Of a DNA stretch of 64,000 bases, positions 47,349 through 59,930 are shown piece by piece. Every line of letters starts with the position of its first letter. The stretch's first letter is position 1. The notes below the pieces were generated by a model. It was not told the origin of the DNA, did no database searches, and worked only from the letters and a program-made list of their open reading frames with translations. The DNA is from Orthonyx spaldingii (Eukaryota; Chordata; Aves; Passeriformes; Orthonychidae): assembly GCA_013397795.1 (NCBI GenBank), contig VZTJ01002466.1, forward strand, positions 1,108,522-1,172,521, read 5' to 3'. Position numbers and translations under genes: made by a program.

Positions 47349-47373
47349 GATCACAACAATCATTGTTGTGATC
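47349..47373. repeat. Perfect inverted repeat (12-bp arms, 1-nt centre)
   Basis: The arm GATCACAACAAT (47349-47360) and its exact reverse complement ATTGTTGTGATC (47362-47373) flank a single C. In RNA the loop would open a few pairs. Together with the hairpin before it, it forms a 60-bp palindromic cluster. Confidence 0.9.
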
Positions 47374-47664
47374 TTTATTAGCGCAGATTTTTCCACATCT
47401 CTTCTTGTCCTTTCTTGACTTTCCATCTAGGCTTTGATATGCAGGAATGGGACCAAACACAGGTTTCACATCCAGGGTTTGAAATCCAAAGCTGATGGTC
47501 TAGAACAGATACTATAACCTCATCAGCCAAAGAGACAAGAGCTGTAACTGCCTGTCTGTCCATCACAAGCCCTTATTGAGTCCTTTGAAAAAACAATAAA
47601 ACCCAAGAATCAGTGGTATGGGATGCCTCACTTTGCTGAGACACCTGGCAGGTGGTATTGATCA

Positions 47665-48850
47665 TTTCTAGGAGAAAACAATAAACTGAAGAGCACGCAA
47701 TTTTCTTGCCAACTGTTCAAGTCAGATCATGCTTCACTGAAGCTTTATAGAGGTAAATGTGGGATTCCATTTCAGAGGGAATAGGGGAACTCATCTGTTC
47801 AACAAAGCTGGGAGCAGATCAGGGCAACCAGCTGACCTCAAATGAGTGGCAGCACAGCAGGTTTCTTGGATAAACTTTTAGTTCAAAGCACAGACTCCTG
47901 CTCTTTGTCACGGTTTTGTTAGAAATAAATTTTCTGTACTAGGCTACAAAATTAGAGGTAGAAGCAGAGTTAGCCTTTACTGTTACTGCCATGGGAAGGA
48001 GAAATAGTGATATTAATGTTTTTAGTAAGTTGCCTGTGCTTATTTGAGGACATTCTTCTATTTCTAGGAAAAACAATAAACTGAAGAGTAGGCAACTTTC
48101 TTGCCAACTGTTCAAGTCAGATCATGCTTCACTGAAGCTTTATAGAGGTAAATGTGGGATTCCATTTCAGAGGGAATAGGGGAACTCATCTGTTCAACAA
48201 AGCTGGGAGCAGATCAGGGCAACCAGCTGACCTCAAATGAGTGGCAGCACAGCAGGTTTCTTGGATAAACTTTTAGTTCAAAGCACAGACTCCTGCTCTT
48301 TGTCACGGTTTTGTTAGAAATAAATTTTCTGTACTAGGCTACAAAATTAGAGGTAGAAGCAGAGTTAGCCTTTACTGTTACTGCCATGGGAAGGAGAAAT
48401 AGTGATATTAATGTTTTTAGTAAGTTGCCTGTGCTTATTTGAGGACATTCTTCTATTTCTAGGAAAAACAATAAACTGAAGAGTAGGCAACTTTCTTGCC
48501 AACTGTTCAAGTCAGATCATGCTTCACTGAAGCTTTATAGAGGTAAATGTGGGATTCCATTTCAGAGGGAATAGGGGAACTCATCTGTTCAACAAAGCTG
48601 GGAGCAGATCAGGGCAACCAGCTGACCTCAAATGAGAGACAGCACAGCAGGCTTCTTGGGAAAACCTGTAGGTCAAAGCACAGACTCCTGCTCTTTGTCA
48701 GGTTTTTGTTAGAAGTCAGTTTTCTGTCCTAGGCTGACAGAATTAGAGGGAGAAGAAGCGCTAGTCTTTACCATTACTGCCATGGGAAGGAGAAATGGCA
48801 GCTTTGATATTTTAAGTAAGTTGCCTGTGCTTATCTGAGGACATTCTTCT
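47665..48850. repeat. Tandem repeat: three units of about 395 bp
   Basis: A common anchor (AACTGTTCAAGTCAGATC) recurs at 47711, 48106 and 48501, giving two exact periods of 395 bp. Units are about 47665-48060, 48061-48455 and 48456-48850. Units 1 and 2 appear identical over their 3' halves. Units 2 and 3 are identical over their 5' halves, but the 3' half of unit 3 differs at many positions. No known transposon family or coding frame was recognised in the unit. It lies in SLC1A2 intron 1. Confidence 0.97.
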
Positions 48851-51800
48851 GCTGGGCTCTGAGCTGAGATATAATGCTGCAGGTTAAGACAAATATTTGT
48901 ACTGTGAAGAAAGGAAAGAAATTAATTTTCTTGGTCCTCGTGAGATATAACTAGGAATATTCAGATGGAAAAAAAAAAAAAGGAAAAATGAACTTGAATT
49001 TACTGAAAAAAAGGCAAATGTATGCATGTATTTATGTATTAATGACAAGATTTATTAGAGAGTTTTGGACATTCTCAGGGAAAGCAGTGGAAGATAAATT
49101 CCTTAAAATTTTAATGAGCGGGCTAGACAAGTGACTCTGACATCACAAGGCATACCACCTGAATTGCTCAGGATGGATTGCTCTGATTGCCCAAGTAGCC
49201 TACTAGACATCTGGTTTAGAGTTTTATTTGAGAGAAGAAAGGTGAAATTAAAAAATATCCAGCCTGTCTTTTCTTTTTCTGCAGTGGGATACTATTGTCC
49301 CTAGGGTTTTGAGACCTTTCACCATACTTGACATATTCAGCGTGCACAATAGAGAGGGGAGCACTTGCTTATCTTCAGTTCCTTCATCGCTGCATCATCT
49401 GCACTACTGCCCAAAAGCCATCTCTTAGCAGGAAAGAAACTATTCCTTCCCCATGTGGGGTGGCTGGAAATGATCTCTATACTAAGGCCAAGGAGTAATC
49501 CTGAAATGCAATCCACTGAAAACTGGATAGCAGGGAGGGAAAGACGTGGCCTTTGGGGCATGTGTGGGGCCATAACATTAGCAGTGGGGTTGTCCTTAGC
49601 AGATATTTTAGCTATTCAGTAAACCCAGATAAAATCGTGATTCAGGAATATTCAAGGCAACTCCCTCTTGATTGTGACTTGAAACAGAAACATTATAAAT
49701 CAGGTTGAAAAAAGCAAAGAATAGAAGAAAAAAAAAGAAAAAAGGGAAAGAAAAGGATAAACAGAAGATACAAAAATAAAAATCAGTAAATCTTCATGAA
49801 AATCCACAAAGTTTGGGCACAATATGTATTTTTTGCTTGCTCTATGTTGATTACCACTCAGCCCACGGGGGCTGGCTGTAATAAACACATGCTAGTTTGG
49901 ACGTAGTCATTGCTTCATGACTGAGTTAAAAATAGCGAATTACCAGAAACCCCAGGAGTTCTGATTGTAACAAGAGCAATGCTGCTTTTTGCTAGTCTCC
50001 ACCCATCCCTAACACGTGTGTGTTTTCCTCTATCCTGCAGCCAGTTTAGTCATCCCTCGCAGACAGCTGATGGCCACCAGGGTCTCTGAAGGTTACTGTG
50101 TGTTAAGCCCTACCCCACTCAGCTGATTTCACTGCAGAAGCACTAGGGAGATTGGCCAGGGGATTTAAGAGCCAAAATTCATGCCCCAAGAAAGGCAAAA
50201 TGCTACAGCTAGAGTCTGGTTTATAAGATTTGGTCAAATATTTATAGAGACATTTACTTGCACTTTCAAGGCATTTCACTGCCCAGAGTTCAATAAACTT
50301 CTCAAAATGAATAGTACATCTAGGTGTCATTTCAACAAAACCTGAATTATCCAGTGTTTTCTTGTACTTGTATCTTAGTTCCCTCTGTGAAATGGAAAGG
50401 AAATTACTTAAGCGTGGGGCAGAAGAGTTCAAGCCTGGTTTTGCAATGCCTCCCTTACAAGCAGTCCCTGTGAGATCACTTGGAAGAATAAAGGCTGCAT
50501 TCTTCCTGTCTTCAGAGCACATCAGGAAGCTGAAGCCAAGGGGTTTTTCTTACTGAAAAAAATCAGACTATGGTCTGTGCCCCGAGACATGGTGAAATGG
50601 GGAGGTGCCTGCCAGAGCTCCCCTGTTTTCCACATGGCCCTCACTCCAGCACAGATTAGGAAAACACATTTGGTTCGTTACATCTACCCAGCTGGGAGTA
50701 ATCCAAGGTCTAGGTTGTCACTTCCAGGACAGATGGAGTCAACTACTTGTCTTTCTCATAACTCTTTGGTGTGTGAAATAGTTTTTCTTGCACCCATATG
50801 TCTGCTGTGCATACATGTGTATTTCTGCCTCTGGAACCTCCCTCACACCTGAGAAATCCCTCCTAATTTTTATTGCATGATGTCCAAGAGACTCTTACCT
50901 TTATGCCACCTGCAATAATCATACCATCATGTTTCCCAGTACAGGGGAAGGGGGCACTCAGAATTAGCAGCTACAAGGCTGTGAACACAAAAGAGGTTCT
51001 CTCTGTGTGTCTGTCCATCTCTGCCTCACAGGTTCAGGCTATGTAATTGCCAATCACAGACTCCAGGAGAAGGATTTCTAAGACTGTTGGTGGCTTTGGC
51101 ACTGTTTTTGTTATATAATAAAACTACACAATAATATCCTGGGCTTTTTTTTTACATCCTATTTAGAGAGGCTAAGATAAAAGTAAGAAACTCCGAGCAA
51201 GTAAATTTGATTCATATTTTTCTCTCTCTTTGAGATGCAGTGGGTAATTGCAGACAGAGCTAACAGAATCATGCATTGTAGAGCTGCTGAAAAGACTGTG
51301 GTAAGAAAGAGAAGACAACTAAATGCGTGTAGCTCCCCCATCTTTTCCAGGCTGCACTAGGACCCCAGGGAAGTGTTGCATGCCATGTGGTTCTTTCTGT
51401 GGCTTCCTTACCCTCATCTAAAGGTAGATATAAAAGAGGATTAACTGGAAAAGTACTTGGTGTCATCTTGCTCACCCACCAATCTAAGCTAAGATTTATC
51501 AAGAGATCAGCCTAGTCCGTGGTGCAGCAAAGATTAGTCAGGCTTTAAAATAAAACTATTTGGAAAAAAAAGTTCACTAAAAATAAACTGTTGTGCTTTT
51601 ATCCATGAATAGGTACAAGGACTACAAATAGACGCCAGGGCTTAAAACCACATGGAATCACAATCATAGAGCAAAGAAACAGCTGTCTTGTTTTGAGATA
51701 TGAAAAATATGAATTTTAGTACCTCTGCACTAGATGAGATGTGGTGTCCTGGGTTTTTGAAGAAATCAGAAGTCCTGCATTATTTTAAATGACTAAACAG

Positions 51801-52095
51801 CATCATGTTTTTAAAGAAGCATGTGTACAGACCTGTCAGTTGGAATCTTCCTGCTGATGAACATCACTGAAATTCTTGGTGCTTAAAAATGCCTTGTTAT
51901 TTGAAAAGTGACAGGGTGCTTTAGATCCCAAACAACCCAATCACCATTGTTAGGGACTTAGCACATAAAGCCAGGTTCACAGAGAGCAGCATGACTCCAC
52001 TTCTCAGCATAAACTGTAAAACACTTTCACTGTCTGAGGCAGACTGATAATTAGTAAGAGATTAAATGCAATCAAGTAATCAAGGCCCTTTAATT

Positions 52096-52404
52096 ACAGA
52101 AGCAAAGAGTGGTTTGGGTTGGAAGGGATCTTAAAGATCATCTCATTCCGATCCCTCTGGCGGGAGAGAAAAACCATTTGCTAGATCAGGTTGCTCAAGG
52201 TTCCATCCAACCTGGCCTTGAGCACTTCCAGGGATAGGAATCCACAACTTCTCTGGGCAACCTGTTCCAGTGCCTCCCCACCCTCACAGTAAGAAGTTTA
52301 TTCCTAACATCTAACCTAAATCTCTCCCCTGCTAGTTTAAAACCATTCCCCCTTGTCCTGTCACTATCTGCCTGTATCTTACGTCCCTCTCCATCTCTGA
52401 CTGG
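52096..52404 (-). mobile_element. CR1 non-LTR retrotransposon, 3' end, reverse orientation
   Basis: The + strand reads as the reverse complement of a CR1 tail: GGTTTGGGTTGGAAGGGATC, TTGCTCAAGGTTCCATCCAA, CTGGCCTTGAGCACTTCCAG, TCTCTGGGCAACCTGTTCCA, GTGCCTCCCCACCCTCACAG and CCCTTGTCCTGTCACTATC. It is about 310 bp, 5'-truncated and moderately diverged. The minus-strand open frame within it is CR1 remnant. Confidence 0.95.
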
Positions 52405-55400
52405 TTTTTGTTTAAACTGGAGGGTTAGCAAAGAGTGTCCTCAGCCTCCACAGTTTACTTTTGAGTAGAGGAGTTTTCATAACACTGAACCTTAGCCTCC
52501 TTACTAAACATTAATTTTTTTTTCCTTCAATCTACTACAGCTGTAGATAAAAACCAGTATCTGTCCCATAGAGCAACCTATTTAATAATGGAATGCTTTT
52601 CTGATCCCCACTTGGTGTTATATCTTAATTTAAATATCTTTTTTTGGGAAGAGTTATGTTTGTTTTATTAAAGCTTACAAGAGATGCTGTACAACCACAG
52701 AATAAAACTGATTTTTGTTCAGATCATAATAAAGCTATCAGTCACTTGGGTTTATAATATGATCTTTTCATGATGGTTTGCTATATTCAGCATAACCTCT
52801 TTCCGTTTCACCAGCAGGTTAGACTTAGGGCCTCTCTTGTGGGACATTTCAAAAAGAGCACTTGTTTGGTGAGAACTCCACCTTGTAACATCTCTTCAGA
52901 GAGCCTACTTTAACTCCCAGCTCACAACTGGAAGTTATTTTTGCTTCCTACTGAAAGATGTGAAGATGTGTTTGGTGACTGTCCTCACTGAGCTCTGTTA
53001 CAGTGTTCATGTGTATGGTACTTTGGACCACAGGAGGTTACAGTCAGTATTCTGCACTTCACTGTGTGCTTTCAAAATCACTGACTGGCCTCTGGATAGA
53101 GAAAAATGAGAAGTAGACAACTTTGCCAGATGGGATCAATCGCACTGCTCAGTGAGTCAGGAAGTGTTCTGCATGCTCACCTAAGGGAGTGTTGTCATTA
53201 GGACAGTAAGGTCAATGATGTTGTTTTCTTTCTAGAAAAATCTTACTTTATTTGTCTTTCTACATTATAATAATATGGCTGCATTTTGAGAAGAGTCTTG
53301 AGTTGAAACATGATGGTTTTCATTGTGTATGGGGGTGGCAGAGTACAACTTCATTTAAGCTTTTGCAAATTTAGGTGGCATATTCTGCTCTTCTAAGATG
53401 TTTCATTTTTGTTATTCTGCTTAACCACAAAGGGGATTTAATTTGCTAACTCTCTTAGTTTCCTCTTTGTTTTCCCTCTGTAAAGACACCATTTGGGAAG
53501 TGTAATTAGAACTAAATAGGAGTTTAGTGCATTGTCTGGATTAAAGCACCTTGGTTTTTGATGAAAATTGTCTAGAATCCTACAATAAAAGGGCAGTGAT
53601 TTATTAAGTCTGTGGTAAAGCATGAGAGGAGAATGTTTAGGTGATTATCCTTGTCAGCTATGTAGTCTAATTGAGCAAACAGCAAAATGCTGCTTTGTTG
53701 ATTAGTTTTATGCTGTTTTAACTTGAGTGGCATAACAAAATTTAAATAGGAGGAATAAAGCCTGTGGTAACTCTGGCCTAAGAGTGCTTTAATTTTCATG
53801 TAATGTACGTTGTTACAATCCCGAGAGTGAATCAAATGAAATGATGGTCCATGTTGCTACTACTGATCTCATTTGACTCCAGCATGAAACTCTGATGCCA
53901 GCCTAAGGAGAATTAGTCTTAACAAAATCACACTTCTCTAACACTGATGTAATAAACCTGAGGGTCAGGTAATTTATATACTTTTTCTAAGGTCAGTATT
54001 TTTAAATGTTTTTAAATGCATGAGAGAAATTTAGAAATCTGTTCTATGGAAAATGTCTATGTATTATTATCCTTGTAACATAGTTCCTGCAGATAATTTC
54101 TCATTTTTGTTTGGGTGGCTGGGATCAAGCAGCTTGAAACAGAAGACACTGCATGGGTTGTTACAGAGTAAAGTTACTAAGGAGTATATCGAGGTTTGCA
54201 GTAGTTTCTCGGGATTGTGTCTGGGACTCTGCTTTGGAAGAGAGCACCTAGAGGCCACATCTACACAATTGTGCAAAGTAAGGGTGTATTGGCATTTGCA
54301 CACTCACCCTGCATGACCGTCTCATGTTGATGATCTTTGAGGTATAAGAAACTTGAGTCCTGATATTACCTCTGTAAAATTAATGTTACCTAGAACTGAT
54401 GCCCATGTCAATTCCAACACAGCAGATTGAGACAGAAGAAGGTTGAAAAACAGAAAATTATTCTTAAGAAACATCAGAAATTCTCAACAGCATATACTGA
54501 TAAAGCATTTTCTGTACAAGCCTTTAATATCTGTTTTCCCTCTCAAGGCAAAAGGTGGGTAGCATAAAGAATTTGGATACAAATTTGCACAGAACATACC
54601 AAGACCAGCCCAAGATAAAGACTGTGCTGCTGTGCTTTCTCCTAGGTTTCTCTTCCGAGGCTGTTATTTGTGTCATTTGCAGGCTCAGGAGATTGTCTAT
54701 GAGAAGAAGGCGGCAGAAGCCTCGAGGCTCTGCTGTGAATCTCTCAGCATTTGGTGTGGCATTGGCCAGTTTGAGTCATTGCACTGATGGGGTCTGGCAT
54801 TGTTCCCCAGTGTGTGTGCTGCTGGCCTCCTCTGCTTGGGAGCTGCTTCTCCTGAACCCCTTCAATCAGATTTCCTTGTTGGTGCTGAAGTAAAACAGCA
54901 ATGGAACTGCTGTATTTCTGTAGTGGCCCTCAAACACATTTCAGCGTCTTAACAACGCTGTTGTGGGAAGCATTCCATTCATTTACTGTGCTGGCAGGTG
55001 AATGAAGGTACAGGGAAGTTTGGCAAATCACCAAAGTAACAGTGAACCTATGGCAGAGTCAAGGACAAGTCTAAAGGAATTATAACTCTTCAAAACGATA
55101 GTGAACTAATTAATCATTAACTGGCTTATCCCCACTATTGATAATAAAGCTGAGATGGCTTATTCCATTGAACGTTTTCCTTAGAAGTGCCAATTTGTCC
55201 TACTAGTTGTCAATAACCTTTATATCCCGATTTAAATTTGCAGTAGAGGAAAAACACTGATAAAAGAACTGTAGTTTGTATCTGTGTCTATTAGAAGCTG
55301 TCTTGTCTGCTATGAGGCAGTTGCTGATGCCTACAATGAACTGGCTTCAATTAGGCCTTTGAAAGAGTTGCCAGGTATCATAAAATCCCTGCCTGTGTTT

Positions 55401-58400
55401 CTAGTCCAAGATCAGCCTTCCTATCAATTCTTCTTCCTTTGGCTAGATTTAAAAAAGCTGGGCCGATGGGCAGAGCTGCCACTAACCTTAAAGGGAAAAG
55501 GATATGATCAGGAATGCAAGTCCTCTGCTTTTATCCTATAGCCATTGTAGTTGTGCCTTTAAAGCATGTCTGTGTAGGACATGAACTCAGCTTTCTTTCT
55601 GGACTGGTTGGTTTTTTGTGTTTTTCAAACCTACAACTATATATATATATTTTTTTTTTTTAATAAGTTTTTTCCAGGTTTCTCAGTACTTTAGTATTTT
55701 TTAATGAAAAAGAAACAAACAAGTGCAGAAATCCTGTTTGTTTTTCAAACCCAGACTGGGAAATCTAGAAAGAAAGGACATGTCAGCAAAAAGCTATGGT
55801 GAAAAATATTTCTAAAGGCAAATGTTTTGAATAACCTGTACACTACGTGTGTAAAAACTAAATAGGATCCTCTTAGTGTTTGTGGCCTCCTCTTGTTCTG
55901 CTTACAAGAATGCTCCCTGAAACGAGGGAACTGATGGTTCTTCTGAGTTTATTTCAGCTCATGTTAATATTGCATGCTTTAAAATTAAATCTGCTTCTTC
56001 ATTTGAAGTTAAGCTATACATTCCCCAAAAGCCAGAAAGTATTTAGCTTAAGGAAATAATTAGTTATTTGTTTGACAGTATTGTATGGAACCTTTTTATC
56101 CCTAAGACATTGAACACTGTTTTCAGTATTCCCAAAAGGAATTTGTATAGCCAATTATTTCCATGCTCCAGTAACAAAAGTTTGGAGATGGAAATATTCT
56201 TTGATCGCATTGTAGACCTTAATTGCTGGGGTAAAGCAAAAGGTTTCAAGCTCCCCTGTACACTGTATCAATACAGAATGATTCTTTTTTATTGCTTGAA
56301 GTCTTCATATCTGAGCTGAAGAAAACTGAGCTGGGAAGTGTAGTGTAAGTCTTTGGAAGACGTGTCACAGGGAGGAAATGTATGGATTAGTATCTGCGAG
56401 ATTGTAAGGAATAACTTCTATATTAGAAATAGACTTGCTGCTCCTATCAGTTTAAGTAGTCTACCTTTTTGGACAGATGTGTAATGAAGCTAAGAACATG
56501 TGAAGGGGATGAAGAAAATGGATTTTTTACACATTCATTCTTGTGTGTAAGGCACAGATGCACACTGAATGCAATCATTATACAATATTTAGGATGAGTG
56601 CAAGAAATTAGGTGGAGGCTTCTCTGTTCCATGCACCCTCAGCTTTCAGTGCTGTGGTTTTCATTACAAATGTCAGGATATTATAGTTGCCATCCCATGT
56701 CCCTTACTTAGGAAAAACCCAGTTGCTGTCTGTGACAAAATGTACTGTGGGGCAAAGCTTTGAGCAGTCTTCACACCATCACTGACAGAGAGAATGGCAT
56801 GCTCTCCAGGTGTACTTTCATCTGTTTTCTTCTGTTGTTTTTTTCCTGCAAGATACAACCCAAAGTCTATTGCCAGCTGCATTGTTCTGCTTGAACAACT
56901 GAGGAGAGACTGTGCATAAAACCAGCAATGAGTGAATGAGATCTACATCTACAAAAGCAGGGATGGGATAGGTCCTTCTTCGTACTCAGGTAAATCTTTC
57001 CTGGCATGTAGCTCAGTATTTTCAGAGTCAGGAGCCCACATCCTCCTGTCAGGCAGCCCTGAGGTTTGACTGCTTTCTCTGAAAATCTCTAAAAGAAATA
57101 GGAATCCCCCATTAACTTTGGTATGATTTGGCTCAGGTTCAAAAGTATGGAGTCTTAGAAGAACAGCAGAGATCTGGGTTCTGTCTCAACTTGTTTACCC
57201 TTTAGCAAACCTCTCGTTTTCAAGCCCTGCAGCTCTAGGTGACTGTGCAGTTCTGGAGAACTGTATCCAAGGGAAACATGCTCTGTTCACACATATAGGA
57301 GGATGCATGCTGAGCTGCCATCTGCACCTGGTCATCTCAGTTGGTTGGCAGAATCACGGGGGCCTTCATTCAAGTTCCTTTCTGCTTCCTTGGAAGAAGC
57401 TACTGCTTGAAAAAGAGAAACCTTGTATAACTATATCATTAGATTTTTCATTAAAATATAATATGATCATTGTCATGCAGCTGGCTTAGAAGGCAAATCA
57501 ACCACTGTCTGGGTAATGCAGTGCCATGATGCCGCTTGGAGGAGCCTAGCCCGTCCTAGCCAAGGATGGCATAATCTGAATCTCTTATACTCCTATAATA
57601 TTTTAAATTATGTCAAATGCCTTAAATCTCAAACAGTTTTCATGACAATTATCAATTCTGATTACTCTGGTATTCAGTTACTTTTCCTGTCAGTACCCTT
57701 TTTATTGGCTGTGGAAAAGGGCTCCTGAGGCATCTGCTGAAAAGGGCTGCATCCATTGATAGTTGAATGACCTTTACAACCTTTAAGTTAGGCTGAGTAA
57801 CCAGACAGGCTCCTTTTTAAAACCTTTAACATTATCATCTCAGACAAGCACACGAGACCATATCTTATGTACAGGCCCCAGCATTAGGAAGCTGCACATA
57901 GCTCACAGTCCAAGAACTTGAGTCTCCACCTGCTGAGTCAGTCTGTAATGGCTGAGCGTAAGGAAGATCTTCCAGGTTCTTTTTCCTTTGAAATCAGAGG
58001 TGAAACCGTGTAATGGGCATGAGCAGAAAATGGAGAATACAGAGCAAAAGCATCCTTGTGAAAACCATCTATCTTGTTGTCTCTTCATTCTTTGAATGAA
58101 CCCACGGAAGTCTGTAAGAGCAAAGTATGACAGTTCTAGAGCTCACCCGGTCTGGCCTAGGGCAGACTCAGGCTTGAAGTAGTTTGCATCAACTCAGAAG
58201 TTTCAGAGGCTCTAGCAAATTATTTTGAAGCAGCAGTTGTTTTTCCCCTCATGTTTGTTTTTCCTGTTGTTAGTTTTGAAGTGTGAATCAAGGTTGTAAC
58301 TGTTTCTCCATGAGTAACCAAACAGGAGAAGAATCTGCAAAAACCAGCAGCTAAGCACAGAGAGTGACCACAGTGAGGGCATGTTGTTTGCTGTCTGCTA

Positions 58401-59651
58401 ACCTTTATCCTGAGTGCCAGTCACAGATGCACCTCCTGAAACATTATTCAAATAGGAGCTAAACCAGCGCTACTCCATCACAGAGAACATTTTGTACTCT
58501 CCAGCACTTCTAATTGCACAATAGTGCATGCTTTGTGCCCCTCAAAGATTTGAGGTTTGAATGTACCCAGGGAAGTTTGCTTTGGGGGAGTTTTTTTCCC
58601 CTTGTATATTAAAGTTAAGTAAGAGAAGGTGTTTTTCTTTATGAGGTGCTGTCCTTATCTTTAGAAGTTAATAGCTCCCATTAAAGTTTCCCTCTTTCTG
58701 TTTTCCTTGTGTACACTCCTTTTATGTCAGAATGCAAAGTTATGAAACTGGAGTTAGGACAGTCACACGCATTTACAAAGAACAAAGGCAGTATTCATTC
58801 AAGTTGTTTGTGGTGTTTACTTTCTTACTTCCATATTTCTTTATTAATAATCCCTCTTTTTGAGTCTTTAGTCCACATTTCATACTTCACTTTTGTTACA
58901 GGTGGGTTGACATAGGTACAGCAGACCCAGCTGCTTAACAAAATAATTGGCCACCACCACCTTTTTTATGACTGATTGCAGTAGAATAAGAATGTTAATT
59001 CAGACCATAGAGACACTGAGGTAGACAATCCCAAGCAAGGAACAGGAAGAATTAAATACTGACCACTGTGAGACTTACAGGCAATGTAGGATCAGACCAA
59101 ACTCCCAGTCTTTCTTCAGATCTATACAAATACTGAAGTCCTTGCTAGCCAGATGTTACTTTTCCTGCTTCAAATACCACGTCATATGCTAAAACTCCTC
59201 AGGTGAACGTGTCTCACTTACCATTAGGCATAGTTTCAGGATCATGCCTCAGTAAAAAGTTTCGTTTGAAAAGCCCCTTTGTGCCTGCTTCCAGGTGATT
59301 GTAAAGGGAAGAGAAGGCACAAGTGAGGTGCTAATCCTCATGCCGGTGTTCTCTTGTCTAGCACAATGGGTGTCTCACAGTCCATGACAGAAGAGACAAA
59401 AAGGAAAGAAACTGGCTGCAGAGGAAAAAGGACTTTGCATGACTCCAGGGCAATACAGTTGCAGGGCTTCTGTAAGACCTTCCTCATCACTGCAGTACCC
59501 CACGTCGTCCTCTGGCAAAGGGTTTTAGGAATAAGCTCTCCCAACCTAATAGCACTGCACACAGGCTGATGGGAAAAGGTTGCATATTTGCTCGTTGAAA
59601 ATGTCCAAAACCAAGAAATGTCTGGTTATTAATTCTCTTCCCTTCACATAC

Positions 59652-59930
59652 ATGTTTTCTTCATACCACTGGCTGGAGCCATGCTGAATTCATTGGCAGC
59701 TGGCAAGAGACAGACACAGGAGCGGTTGATGTTCTGGCCAAATTCAACTTCAAGCTTTATGCTAAGGTTCACTTTCACAACACCATTCCCACTATGTTGA
59801 GAAATGCGAATGTTTCTATTTTCAAGATTCCTCTTTAGAAGTTTTTTTCTCATTCTACACTGAAGGGAAGTAAGAAGCATTTTATATTCAAAAGAGCCAA
59901 ATCCACAGCTTGTAGGTTGGGCTGCTGGAC
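59652..59930 (-). other. Exon-like open frame on the minus strand (unidentified)
   Basis: On the minus strand, an acceptor-like TTCTGTCTGCCTCCATAG precedes 59930 and a donor-like GTATGT follows 59652. The enclosed 279 bp (93 codons) stays open and is phase 1 at both ends. It would encode a basic stretch with five cysteines (SCGFGSFEYK, LQCRMRKKLL, NRSCVCLLP, KKTC). I do not recognise the product and found no convincing neighbouring exon on this strand. A frame of this size can arise by chance in 36 kb of intron, so this is a candidate and not a gene call. Confidence 0.2.

Noticed and set aside
50103..50522. Minus-strand 139-codon frame
   Set aside because: No recognised domain or splice context; length is within what is expected by chance in this much intron.
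57150..57245. GAGATCTGGGTTCTGTCT, resembling the first block of a MIR element
   Set aside because: Only one block fits; the following sequence does not keep the MIR order well enough.
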